This document shows positions 25,273-34,800 of a stretch of DNA of 64,000 bases, piece by piece; the stretch's first letter is position 1, and every line of letters starts with the position of its first letter. The translations under genes were made by a program, and so were the position numbers. The stretch is from Ulva prolifera (Eukaryota > Chlorophyta > Ulvophyceae > Ulvales > Ulvaceae): NCBI GenBank assembly GCA_023078555.1, contig CM041197.1, forward strand, positions 5,973,810 through 6,037,809, in the 5' to 3' direction. Below the pieces are notes generated by a model that saw nothing but the letters and a program-made list of their open reading frames with translations, ran no database searches and was not told the origin of the DNA.

Positions 25273-27332
25273 GGGGGTTAGGGGTTAGGGGTTAGGGGTT
25301 AGGGGTTAGGGGTTAGGGGTTAGGGTTAGGGGTTAGGGGTTAGGGGTTAGGGGTTAGGGGTTAGGGGTGAGGGGGTAAGGGGTTAGGGGGTTAGGGGTTA
25401 GGGGTTAGGGTGTTAGGGTTAGGGGTTAGGGGTTAGGGGTTAGGGTTAGGGGTTAGGGGTTAGGGGTTAGGGGTTAGGGGTAGGGGTTAGGGGTTAGGGG
25501 TTAGGGGTTAGGGGTTTGGGGTTGGGGTTAGGGGTTAGGGGGTTAGGGGTTAGGGGTGGTTAGGGGTAGGGGTTAGGGTAGGGGTTAGGGTAGGGTTAGG
25601 GGGTTAGGGGTTAGGGGTTAGGGTTAGGGGTTAGGGGGTTAGGGGTTAGGGGTTAGGGGTTAGGGGTTAGGGGGTTAGGGTTAGGGGTTAGGGGTTAGGG
25701 GTTAGGGTTAGGGGTAGGGGTTAGGGGTTAGGGGTTAGGGGTTAGGGGTTAGGGGTTAGGGGTTATGGGGGGTTAGGGGTTAGGGGTTAGGGTTAGGGGG
25801 TTAGGGGTTAGGGGTTAGGGGGTTAGGGGTTAGGGGTTAGGGGTTAGGGGTAGGGTTAGGGGTTAGGGGTTAGGGTTAGGGGTTAGGGGTTAGGGGTTAG
25901 GGGTTAGGGGTTAGGGGTTAGGGGTTAGGGGTTAGGGGTTAGGGGTTAGGGGTTAGGGGTTAGGGGTTAGGGGTTAGGGGTTAGGGGTTAGGGGTTAGGG
26001 GTTAGGGGTTAGGGGTTAGGGGTTAGGGGTTAGGGGTTAGGGGTTAGGGGTAGGGGTTAGGGGTTAGGGGTTAGGGGTTAGGGGTTAGGGGTTAGGGGTT
26101 AGGGGTTAGGGGTTAGGGGTTAGGGGTTAGGGGTTAGGGGTTAGGGGTTAGGGGTTAGGGGTTAGGGGTTAGGGGTTAGGGGTTAGGGGTTAGGGGTTAG
26201 GGGTTAGGGGTTAGGGGTTAGGGGTTAGGGGTTAGGGGTTAGGGGTTAGGGGTTAGGGTTAGGGGTTAGGGGTTAGGGGTTAGGGGTTAGGGGTTAGGGG
26301 TTAGGGGTTAGGGGTTAGGGGTTAGGGGTTAGGGGTTAGGGGTTAGGGGTTAGGGGTAGGGGTTAGGGGTTAGGGGTTAGGGGTTAGGGGTTAGGGGTTA
26401 GGGGTTAGGGGTTAGGGGTTAGGGTTAGGGGTTAGGGGTTAGGGGTTAGGGGTTAGGGGTTAGGGGTTAGGGGTTAGGGGTTAGGGGTTAGGGGTTAGGG
26501 TTAGGGGTTAGGGGTTAGGGTTAGGGTTAGGGGTTAGGGGTTAGGGTTAGGGGTTAGGGGTTAGGGGTAGGGTAGGGTTAGGGGTTAGGGGTTAGGGGTT
26601 AGGGGTTAGGGGTTAGGGGTTAGGGGTTAGGGGTTAGGGGTTAGGGGTTAGGGTTAGGGTTAGGGGTTAGGGGTTAGGGGTTAGGGGTTAGGGGTTAGGG
26701 GTTAGGGGTTAGGGGTTAGGGGTTAGGGGTTAGGGGTTAGGGGTTAGGGGTTAGGGGTTAGGGTAGGGTTAGGGGTTAGGGGTTAGGGGTTAGGGGTTAG
26801 GGGTTAGGGGTTAGGGGTTAGGGGTTAGGGGTTAGGGGTTAGGGGTTAGGGGTTAGGGGTTAGGGGTTAGGGGTTAGGGGTTAGGGGTTAGGGGTTAGGG
26901 TTAGGGGTTAGGGGTTAGGGGTTAGGGGTTAGGGGTTAGGGGTTAGGGGTTAGGGGTTAGGGGGTTAGGGGTTAGGGGTTAGGGGTTAGGGGTTAGGGGT
27001 TAGGGGTTAGGGGTTAGGGTTAGGGGTTAGGGGTTAGGGGTTAGGGGTTAGGGGTTAGGGGTTAGGGGTTAGGGGTTAGGGGTTAGGGGTTAGGGTTAGG
27101 GGTTAGGGGTTAGGGGTTAGGGGTTAGGGGTTAGGGTTAGGGTTAGGGGTTAGGGGTTAGGGGTTAGGGGTTAGGGGTTGGGTTAGGGGTTAGGGGTAGG
27201 GGTTAGGGGTTAGGGGTTAGGGGTTAGGGGTTAGGGGTTAGGGTTAGGGTTAGGGGTTAGGGGTTAGGGGTTAGGGGTTAGGGGTTAGGGTTAGGGGTTA
27301 GGTGGTATTAGGCGTACGGGTGTAGGGGTTAG
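25273..27332 (+). repeat. Telomere-type repeat tract, (TTAGGGG)n with variants
   Basis: About 2.06 kb of 7-bp TTAGGGG repeats, with interspersed TTAGGG, TAGGGG and TTAGGGGG variants and rare substitutions (TTTGGGG, TTATGGGG). The left 0.6 kb is the most irregular; from about 25870 long perfect runs dominate. The last 30 bases before the gap are degenerate (GGTGGTATTAGGCGTACGGG). The G-rich strand reads 5'->3' to the right, which is the orientation of a right-hand chromosome end. Read errors in G runs could explain part of the length variation. An interstitial telomeric tract is possible, but the length, orientation and abutting gap favour a true terminus. Confidence 0.9.
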
Positions 27333-27432
27333 NNNNNNNNNNNNNNNNNNNNNNNNNNNNNNNNNNNNNNNNNNNNNNNNNNNNNNNNNNNNNNNNNNNN
27401 NNNNNNNNNNNNNNNNNNNNNNNNNNNNNNNN
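27333..27432. other. Assembly gap of exactly 100 N
   Basis: One hundred consecutive undefined bases. A round number of this size is a conventional placeholder for a join of unknown length made by scaffolding, so the sequence on the two sides need not be adjacent in the genome. Confidence 0.98.
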
Positions 27433-27479
27433 GTAAACTATCCCTTCTGTCCCTGAGGGACGGATCATTTGGGACCAAG

Positions 27480-28334
27480 ATGGACCGAGACGGGTCGTGT
27501 TCAGCGTCAACATATGTACACCGGTGGTCGCCTGCCTCATCCAGTCCCTGTGCTCAGTGCCCGTGTAGCCACATGTGGCCTTCTTCGACCACCGGCGTCG
27601 CAATCGCTAGCGCATGTCGTCTCCATTGCACAGAATACTACCTGTCGATTGTGCAATCGTCTTTGCCAGTGTATGTTGACAATGACGAAGGAGTGAGGTT
27701 TCAATTCGCGGTGAATCTCCGAGTACTGTCGTCGTGTGCAAGTATGATCTCGGCTGGGGCCTTACGGACATTGAAAGCTAAATTAGACAGTAATGAGTCG
27801 TATGAGAAGTCTTTCTATCGATTCGTGAAGGCCGCAGAGAGAGGAAAGTGGACGCCTGGGCAACCCATCCCAGAGATATCGCTATGCGACAGGGACGCGG
27901 GATTCCCCGTCGATCTCATGGGTCTTGGCTACGTTCTTACAGCAGCAGACATTACCATGGTGGGATGTGTGGTAGCAGCCGGTGGGGATGGGCTGGAGAT
28001 GTACCTTGATTCGATACAGGCGATGAAAGAAGCGGCAGACGCAGTGACCCCGACGGACAACGACTCCTACGTAGAGTGGAAGATGGTGTCCTTGTGGCAT
28101 GACCTTCGAGCACTCGCGTTCGAGCGCGCGGTCCGTACCGAGGCCCCGTGCGAGCCCCCAGAGATTGTGTTGTATAGATCGTGCCTGGACACGGTGGGAG
28201 TGGGGGAGGATGCCGGCGGCGCCCGCGAGCGTGTGCTGCTCACAGGCGGGACAGAGAGGATACAGGGAATGGGTAGGAGCGGGAGTCCACGGCTCCGCGG
28301 AATCCGGTACCGAAGTGGCCAGCGGCTGCAGTAA
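27480..28334 (+). CDS. Unrecognised coding exon(s), possible 5' part of the Ulp1-like gene
   Basis: An open frame runs from the gap edge to the TAA at 28332-28334; the first ATG is at 27480, but the frame is already open upstream, so the true start may lie in or beyond the gap. The stretch from about 27690 to 28215 looks genuinely coding: mixed amphipathic composition with EKSFYRFVKAAERGKW, FPVDLMGLGYVLTAADITM and YVEWKMVSLWHDLRALAFER. The first 70 codons (Cys/Ser/Pro-rich) look less coding and may be intronic, with a possible acceptor before TGTATGTTGACAATGAC near 27670. The last 35 codons become Gly/Arg-rich and probably run past a splice donor. I do not recognise a domain. The same strand and about 0.5 kb spacing suggest it is the amino-terminal part of the protease gene downstream, but the connecting low-complexity exons (28220-28735) cannot be resolved by eye. 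It could also be a separate gene. Confidence 0.45.
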   Translation: MDRDGSCSASTYVHRWSPASSSPCAQCPCSHMWPSSTTGVAIASACRLHCTEYYLSIVQSSLPVYVDNDEGVRFQFAVNLRVLSSCASMISAGALRTLKAKLDSNESYEKSFYRFVKAAERGKWTPGQPIPEISLCDRDAGFPVDLMGLGYVLTAADITMVGCVVAAGGDGLEMYLDSIQAMKEAADAVTPTDNDSYVEWKMVSLWHDLRALAFERAVRTEAPCEPPEIVLYRSCLDTVGVGEDAGGARERVLLTGGTERIQGMGRSGSPRLRGIRYRSGQRLQ

Positions 28335-28734
28335 CGGAGGCCCCGCTACAGGCACCGAGGATGTCAGTGCAGATCGATCTGGGGGACGCCGCTCGCTCGA
28401 GTCCGGTGGGAGCTTCCGAGGCACGCCATAACCTCGGGACCCGAGGAGGACCGTGCTTCGGTGCAGGCTGATTCCAGCGTCGGCAGTGCATCGGAGGGCG
28501 GGGCCAGGGGAGGGCGTGGTCAGCGGCTCAGGGGGGGCCGGGGGGGAGGCCGGTTCGGGGTGGGCATGCCCTTAGTCGTGGGCAGAGCCTACAACAGCCA
28601 GCACAGCTGCGAAGGGGGGGTCATCGTGGCAGGCGAGGGGGATGCTGCCGCAGTAGAGCGGGCCTTGGGAAGTCAGGCAGCCAAAGGGGGGGAGCACGCG
28701 AACCCCCAGGACCGATGGGGGGCCCCAGACAGCA

Positions 28735-31008
28735 GAGCCGCCTGAGCAACTACAGCCCGGCACCCTAGAGGCACCTGCCTCCCCACCCTCCAGGACCACC
28801 GGATGTCTGCCCCCACCGCTGGAGGGCTTGGGTCCATCACAGGCCGCCCCGCCCGCGCCCAAGGCGTCTGTGCTGCCAGGTGGGTCCAACCAAGAGCCTC
28901 TCCCAGCAGCAGGAGAGGACGTCAGTCACAGCGACACCTCCCACCACTCCTGGTGGAGGGGTGGTAGCGGGCGCGGGCCCGTCTGCCGGGCCTGGCCCCA
29001 TTGCCCCCAATGCGGCCGGGTACAGCGCGGCCACCCCCATCCCCGGCGGCGCAGACCCCACGGCGCAGCCACCCGCCGACCCGTCCGGGGCTACCCCCGG
29101 ACTGGTGGGGCCGAGGCTGCCTGCCCCCCACCCGGGAGCGGCCGATCGAGATGCTGCTACCATGGCTGAAGGTGTCGGGGTGTTGTCCGTCGCACATCTT
29201 GCCCCGCCTTTGTCTGATCCTCCGGCGTGGGTTTCAAACCTGCCAGCCAAGCCTCGGGCGAAACTGAAGCAGCTGTGGTCGCCCATTGCTCCAGGAGCTG
29301 GCGCCGTACAGTGGCATGGGGGGGAACCTGCGACGGAGATTTCCTCCGGCGAAGACGACGAGCCATCTCTACCGACGGGGGGCGTCTCGGTGCAGCTGGG
29401 TCACTTCGGGGAAGCTAGGGTGTTTGTGGAGGTGAGCTTGGATGCCATCGGGAGAGGCTGGCCCGAGGAGTGGCTGGAGTCGACCCACGTAGATTATGCG
29501 TGCGCTAGATGTGTGCAGCTGGCAGGTGGGGGTGTCATCGCAGTGCCTAGCCAGAACATGGCTAGGGTGTGCATGGGGGATTCGGGAGCAGAATGGACTG
29601 AAAGCCGCTCCGTCGCCTTGGGGAGCTGGCTGCACAAAGCGCATGCATTCGAACACGATAGCATCCTCGTCCCAGTCCCGCGGAACGGCCATTGGGCGTT
29701 GGCTGTCGTATGGCATCCATGTACGCTCCCTCGGCTGACCATGCCTGTGCAGAGTGTTAGGTGGGCATATAGTCCTCTCACCTGGCGGGGAGGCCCCTGA
29801 CTGTCAACACACATTGTGCTAGCTTGATGCAGGGCTCATGCTACAAGACCAGACCCCGAGTATGTTGTTTTTTGACAGCTTCACGGAAGCCGGGCCGGGC
29901 ACAGCTGAGCGGGTGCAGGACGCCCTAAGCGAGGCCCTGTGCAGGGCTCTCGACAAGGCGGAGGGCAGGGCCCCCGCTCATGCCAACCCCCCCCCAAAGC
30001 CCCAGTCACTGCCGGCAGGACAGGGCCGGCGACACAATGTTAGATTGGTCACCCGGCCGACAAAAGGAACGGCGAGGATAATGCTGAAGTTGTCGAAGGT
30101 TCGAATCTCACTGTTAGACACGCAGCTTAGAACGAGGCCTAGCAGTCCCTGAAATCTGCGTACAGCGAGTCGGATGAAACAACAAATGACCTTGTAGCCC
30201 CATTACAATCCGCATCCCGGCCCCACCCCTGACAGCACCCCACTGGGCCGTTCCATCGTTCTGGACCGTACGTTGCATCGGTTACCCGATGTCACCTCAG
30301 CCCCCCCACCAGACCCCACTGTGGAGTGCAGGTCGCCGGAGTCCCGCAGCAACCGAACGGCCACGACTGCGGGGTCTACACAGCTTTAATGGCCGACGCG
30401 CTATGCCAGGCTATGAGCGAGATGCGACAGGAGGGGGGGGACATGTTGCGCAGTGATCAGCACGGCGTGGAAATGACTTGAAGAATCGTTGTTCGCACTA
30501 AGCGCATCACCGTGCAACACGCGGTTTTGTACCGTATCCGCGTAACCCGGGCACTCATACAAGAGTGGCACCGGGGTGGGAGAGGTGGCGATGTGCTGGG
30601 CCGCCTATCCGCGGAGGATGCCACCAACATTCTAGCCGACGCGAGATGGGACCGCCACCTCCAGTCTCCGCCCTTTTCAAACAAGACCGAAGAGGAGTTG
30701 AGGTATGCACCTCCACACCCAACTGTGATGAGCAGGGCTACCTGTTTCCTCCCTCGATGCATCTCGGCGCAGTAGGGTTCCACAGGGGTAGCAGACCCAT
30801 TAAGTATTCAGAATCTCGGGAGAGCTGCTCCCCCAAACCGCAACGCCGCTGTATCAAGACCGTCTCACACTAGGGACTACCTGACTGCAGGCTGTGGTAT
30901 CTCCAAGCGAGTTTTGACGCCTTCATGGAGGAAGCAAAGCCGCACGTCAAAACACTCTGCAGGCAATACAACCAGCTAATGGCCAAGAAACTGCAACTGC
31001 GTCGCTGA
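28735..31008 (+). CDS. Ulp1/SENP-like (C48) cysteine protease domain, multi-exon, with an in-frame TGA
   Basis: C48 proteases cleave SUMO or related ubiquitin-like proteins from precursors or conjugates using a His-Asp-Cys triad and an oxyanion-hole Gln. All four are seen here in the usual order and spacing: His in NGHWALAVVW (codon 29690-29692), Asp in MLFFDSF (29874-29876), Gln (30350-30352) and Cys (30368-30370) in PQQPNGHDCGVYT. The model has exons from about 28735-28879, then 28932-29753, 29833-30038, 30332-30702 and 30891-31008; introns start with GT and end with AG and keep phase, though the donor near 30039 is the least certain. The exons before the domain encode a Pro/Ala/Gly-rich linker. 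The last two exons encode a charged helical tail ending KKLQLRR. A TGA at 30479-30481 interrupts the frame 36 codons after the Cys; the reading continues cleanly beyond it, so it is a nonsense mutation, a small intron, or readthrough. Ulp1-like domains occur in host SUMO proteases and in several DNA transposon families; I cannot decide between them. Confidence 0.7.
29754..29832 (+). other. Intron between the catalytic His and Asp exons
   Basis: The donor GTGTTAGG follows codon position 1 (phase 1); the acceptor TTGATGCAG precedes GGCTCATG. Splicing makes an Arg codon and joins the His strand to the LMLQDQTPSMLFFDSF segment. Length 79 bp. Without removal the frame stops at the TGA within GGCCCCTGACTG near 29798. 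Confidence 0.55.
30703..30890 (+). other. Last intron of the Ulp1-like gene
   Basis: The donor GTATGC after TTGAG and the acceptor CTGACTGCAG before GCTGTGG give a phase-2 junction that forms an Arg codon and continues LWYLQASFDAFMEEAKPHV to the stop at 31006-31008. Length 188 bp. The frame gained downstream has clear coding character, which supports the junction. Confidence 0.6.
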
Positions 31009-31287
31009 GTCATGAAGAAGTGGACATCATCGCCGGTAGGATCACAGGCATAGCCACGCAGCCGGTGGTGTGCTCGCCAGTCAGGTGGCAGGGATCATGT
31101 ATGTACCACTGCTACTGTAGGCCATAGGAAATGGGGCGGTGGCCACAGGGTCCCTTTGGCGAAGGGGCTACTGTAGAGGTAGACATGTCAAATCTCGACC
31201 TAGGGTGTTGGACTGCCTATCGGTACAACGGATACACCAGAAGTTGTACACCGAGTACTGAACTTGTATATTTGCAATATGATTACT

Positions 31288-31292
31288 TGTAA
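31288..31292 (+). terminator. Possible TGTAA polyadenylation signal (plus-strand gene)
   Basis: TGTAA, the signal typical of green algae, lies 280 bp past the stop of the Ulp1-like gene in an A/T-richer stretch. A pentamer occurs often by chance, so this is weak and matters only if the organism is a green alga. Confidence 0.2.
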
Positions 31293-31720
31293 TATGTCAC
31301 ATTTTGGACAGGTTGTACACTCGACAATACAGAAACGATACTCTTCAGCTATGATGTGAAGGACGAAGGGTAGCTTGTTCGCAGTGTATTGAGTACAACT
31401 GTAGAGGCCTAAGAAAAGCTCAACATTTGATACCCACGCTCACGCAGCCGCTCTGTCACATATGTACTGATGTACAGCATGCCAACAGCTTACATTCGTT
31501 AATATTCAAAGGATCATCATCAGACACTGAGAAACCAGCTTCGACAGCACAGAATGACTGCCTCCATACGCCCAACAAAACAAGGCTTAACCGCACGTCA
31601 AACCCCAAGGGACCCCCCCCCCCCCCCCCCCCCACCCCCCCCCCCCCCCCCCCTGGTCACGGAACCCTGCTGCATGCCCACATACCCCCAGTAGTGCATC
31701 TTCGACCGCCGGGCACTCCT

Positions 31721-31725
31721 TTACA
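31721..31725 (-). terminator. Possible TGTAA polyadenylation signal (minus-strand gene)
   Basis: TTACA on the plus strand (TGTAA on the minus strand) lies about 172 bp past the stop of the minus-strand gene. Same caveat as for the plus-strand signal: a pentamer can occur by chance. Confidence 0.2.
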
Positions 31726-31896
31726 GTGCTCCCCTAGGTAGTCTGGCGTCCCTGCACTTGGAGAAGCGTCACGCCGTAGGAACTACCGACAGAGGACAAG
31801 GCGGGGGCAGGGCGGAGCGGCGGTACAGGTTATGGGTACGGGGAGCATATGCAACAGTAGGGGGCTGGGGCAAACAGCTGTCACGTTCAGGGCAAG

Positions 31897-34800
31897 TTAA
31901 TTGAAAATGACGGAGCATACCCGTCGGAAAAGCTGGATGACCTCCCTGACAGTGGCATCGTCGGGCTGAAGCCCATACAGCTGAATCACCGACATGAGGC
32001 TGGCAGTCAGTGCTTCCGGATCCGACTGCAGCCTGGGATTACTCATCATCATGCATTCGCAGGCCACCACGATGAGCCGCAGTTGAGCAGGGCGCCCTAT
32101 TCCATGTGCCTGCGAGGTGTCTAAGTAGGCGTCCACCCGCAGGTGGGTTTGCTGCGCTGCGGGATACTGGTCCACGGTCAGCTGCAGGCTGCCCTCTTCA
32201 TCCTGCAGGTGGATGCCCTGGGATGGCGGGGGCCCCGGCATGAAGTCCTCACCCGCCTGATCATCATCCGACTCACCGTCAAGGCCCAGACTGGAAAGAC
32301 CGTCCGATGCTTCATCTGTAAGACGAACAGCGAAGGCGATGGCTGATGCATAGTCGGTGATGGCACAAGCAGCATCAACACCATCGCCATGGCCACCGAC
32401 AGCTTCCCTTGCCCCTAATGCCGCTGGTCTCGCCTGAGGGGAAGATGGGTTGGCCAAACCCGGCCCTGCCGATGCAACTCGGCTTGGGGCCCCACCCGAC
32501 TGTGCAGCAGTAGGCACGGCACTCACCTCGCTCGGGCGGACCGGCATCCTGAGACCACATCCGAGGTCGTCTGGGGGACATGCCCCATCCGATGGAAGTG
32601 CTGCAGCTACAGCAGACGGCGCTGCTAGGCCCGGCGGCATGACAGGAGCCAGCGACTCGGGCGGCCTGCCGGCTGCTGGCGCTGTGGACTGAAACTCTCC
32701 GGGTTCTGCTGGATCAGGCACCAGGCCATCCTCACCCCCCCCGACCTCCCTCGGCTGCGGAGCTGGTCCTCCCTGCCCGGACATAGCTGCGTCAGCGCTG
32801 CCGAGCGGCTTAGGAGCCGCTGCCCCCCCGCCCCCCCTCGGCTGCGGAGCTGGTCCTCCCTGCCCGGACACAACTGCGGCAGCGCTGCCGAGCGGCTTAG
32901 GAGCCGCTGCCCCCCCGCCCCCCCTCGGCTGCGGAGCTGGTCCTCCCTGCCCGGACATAGCTGCGTCAGCGCTGCCGAGCGGCTTAGGAGCCGCTGCCCC
33001 CCCGCCCCCCCTCGGCTGCGGAGCTGGTCCTCCCTGCCCGGACACAACTGCGGCAGCGCTGCCGAGCGGCTTAGGAGCCGCTGCCCCCCCGCCCCCCCTC
33101 GGCTGCGGAGCTGGTCCTCCCTGCCCGGACATAGCTGCGTCAGCGCTGCCGAGCGGCTTAGGAGCCGCTGCCCCCCCCCGCCCCCCCTCGGCTGCGGAGC
33201 TGGTCCTCCCTGCCCGGACACAACTGCGGCAGCGCTGCCGAGCGGCTTAGGAGCCGCTGCCCCCCCGCCCCCCCTCGGCTGCGGAGCTGGTCCTCCCTGC
33301 CCGGACATAGCTGCGTCAGCGCTGCCGAGCGGCTTAGGAGCCGCTGCCCCCCCGGTTGGAGGGGCCGGGGTCCCCCCCTGCCCACCGGACTCCTCAGTGT
33401 CGCTGTCGCTGTCCGCGGGGGCACTGGCAGCCGTGGCTCCCTTTTCGGCTTTCCGGGCGCCCAGTTTGCGCAGCAACAAAGCCTTTCCGCGTGCAGTGGT
33501 GCCTCCCGCGCCGGTCACCCTCCCCACTCCAGCCTTCCCACCGGCTACACGAACGCGCTTGTCAGCAGCAGCCTTCTCTGCTGCACTGCGCCCGACGCCG
33601 ACCCCCCCCGTGCCGGCACTTGGTGGTATGACAGGGGGGTGGCGGCTGTCCTCCGGGAGAGCGGCGAGGATGCCCGCGGGTATGTGGACGAGCTCGGCAC
33701 TGCACAAGTACCAGATGTGCACCCAAAGAAAGATACACTGAAGTGGCCACAGGGTATTACATAACAAGTTGGGACACGTGGTACAGGCAATAGACACAGC
33801 AATGTAGTAAACAGATACCCGCTGGCACAGAAACACGCGGCTTACGGGGTGTGCGCACTTGTAGCAGCTTGGACTCTGCATTCCTTTGGCGATTGACAGC
33901 TTTGCCAGTTCCACAGCGCCGGCGTATCCCCAGTCCTTGATCTCAGGGAACGTCCCTGGCCTTAGGCGAACGGGGGTCGTGGAGACCGGCCTGCCCGAAC
34001 TGCTCCCCGCGGAGACTTTATGCGCCACACTCAGGTGCCGCCAGCTCCGGAGCGCCCAGTGCCAGAGCGTGTGGGAAGGGCACAAGGGCAGCAGCTTGTC
34101 CACCAACCTCTTGACGGGAAGACCGTACCCCGACTTCACCAAGGCTGCACGCGCCGTGTGCGTCAGGTGTCCGCAACGCCTGCTCATTATTGGCTTGCCC
34201 CACACGAGGGGCTACTACAAGGCAGCACTGTACAGTGCACTGGCACCATGGCAAAAGAAAAGGAGACTGCGCACCGCTTGTATTCACCACGCACACCAGG
34301 ATGGCGGCAAAGGCAGGATCCTCGAGGGTGGGCTCCATCGCTGGAACGTCCTCTTGGCACCGCGTTTCCAGGACAGGCGCCCCAGGATGGCCGGTCACTG
34401 CCGCAGCGACGAGGCGCCGGTAGGCATGCATGAAGAGGTGGACACCACTTTCGGCAAATGCCGCCAGGTCCTCGGTGGTTCGCCGCAGCCCTACACATGC
34501 TCCCATAATTTGGGAGTAGCAGTTGTGGACAGAGCTCCACATGGGGCGGAGGGCTCGGGCAACTCGGTCTCCCTACACGGTTAGAACAAGGTGTTAACCA
34601 GCCCGGGGGGATGGACAAACTGGTGGAAGCCATAGCATAACGAAGTCACGCAGGTCAAGCTAACACTTACAGATGATTGGCGCATCGCACCCCTGACCTA
34701 TCGAACAGCGGGTGCTCCGCCGCATAAGCCAACACCCATGGTGTTAGAGTGGAAACGGCGGAGACAAGGTCGCCGAGGCATTTCATATCCTGCACACAAG

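Larger units (their letters stand above)
31009..31896. other. Convergent intergenic region
   Basis: This lies between the stop codons of the two convergent gene models. It is less GC-rich than the genes around 31230-31560. It contains two poly-C runs (31613-31633 and 31635-31653, separated by one A). No convincing coding frame is present; a weak 104-codon frame over 31427-31741 reads through the poly-C run as a Pro tract and has no other support. Confidence 0.6.

Noticed and set aside
27298-27603. Minus-strand frame running through the N gap
   Set aside because: It is made of undefined bases and telomere-type repeat and has no biological meaning.
28461-28889. Several overlapping Gly/Pro/Arg-rich frames on both strands
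   Set aside because: High-GC low-complexity DNA keeps all frames open here; only the frame leading to the splice at 28880 has some support, and exact exon limits cannot be fixed by eye.
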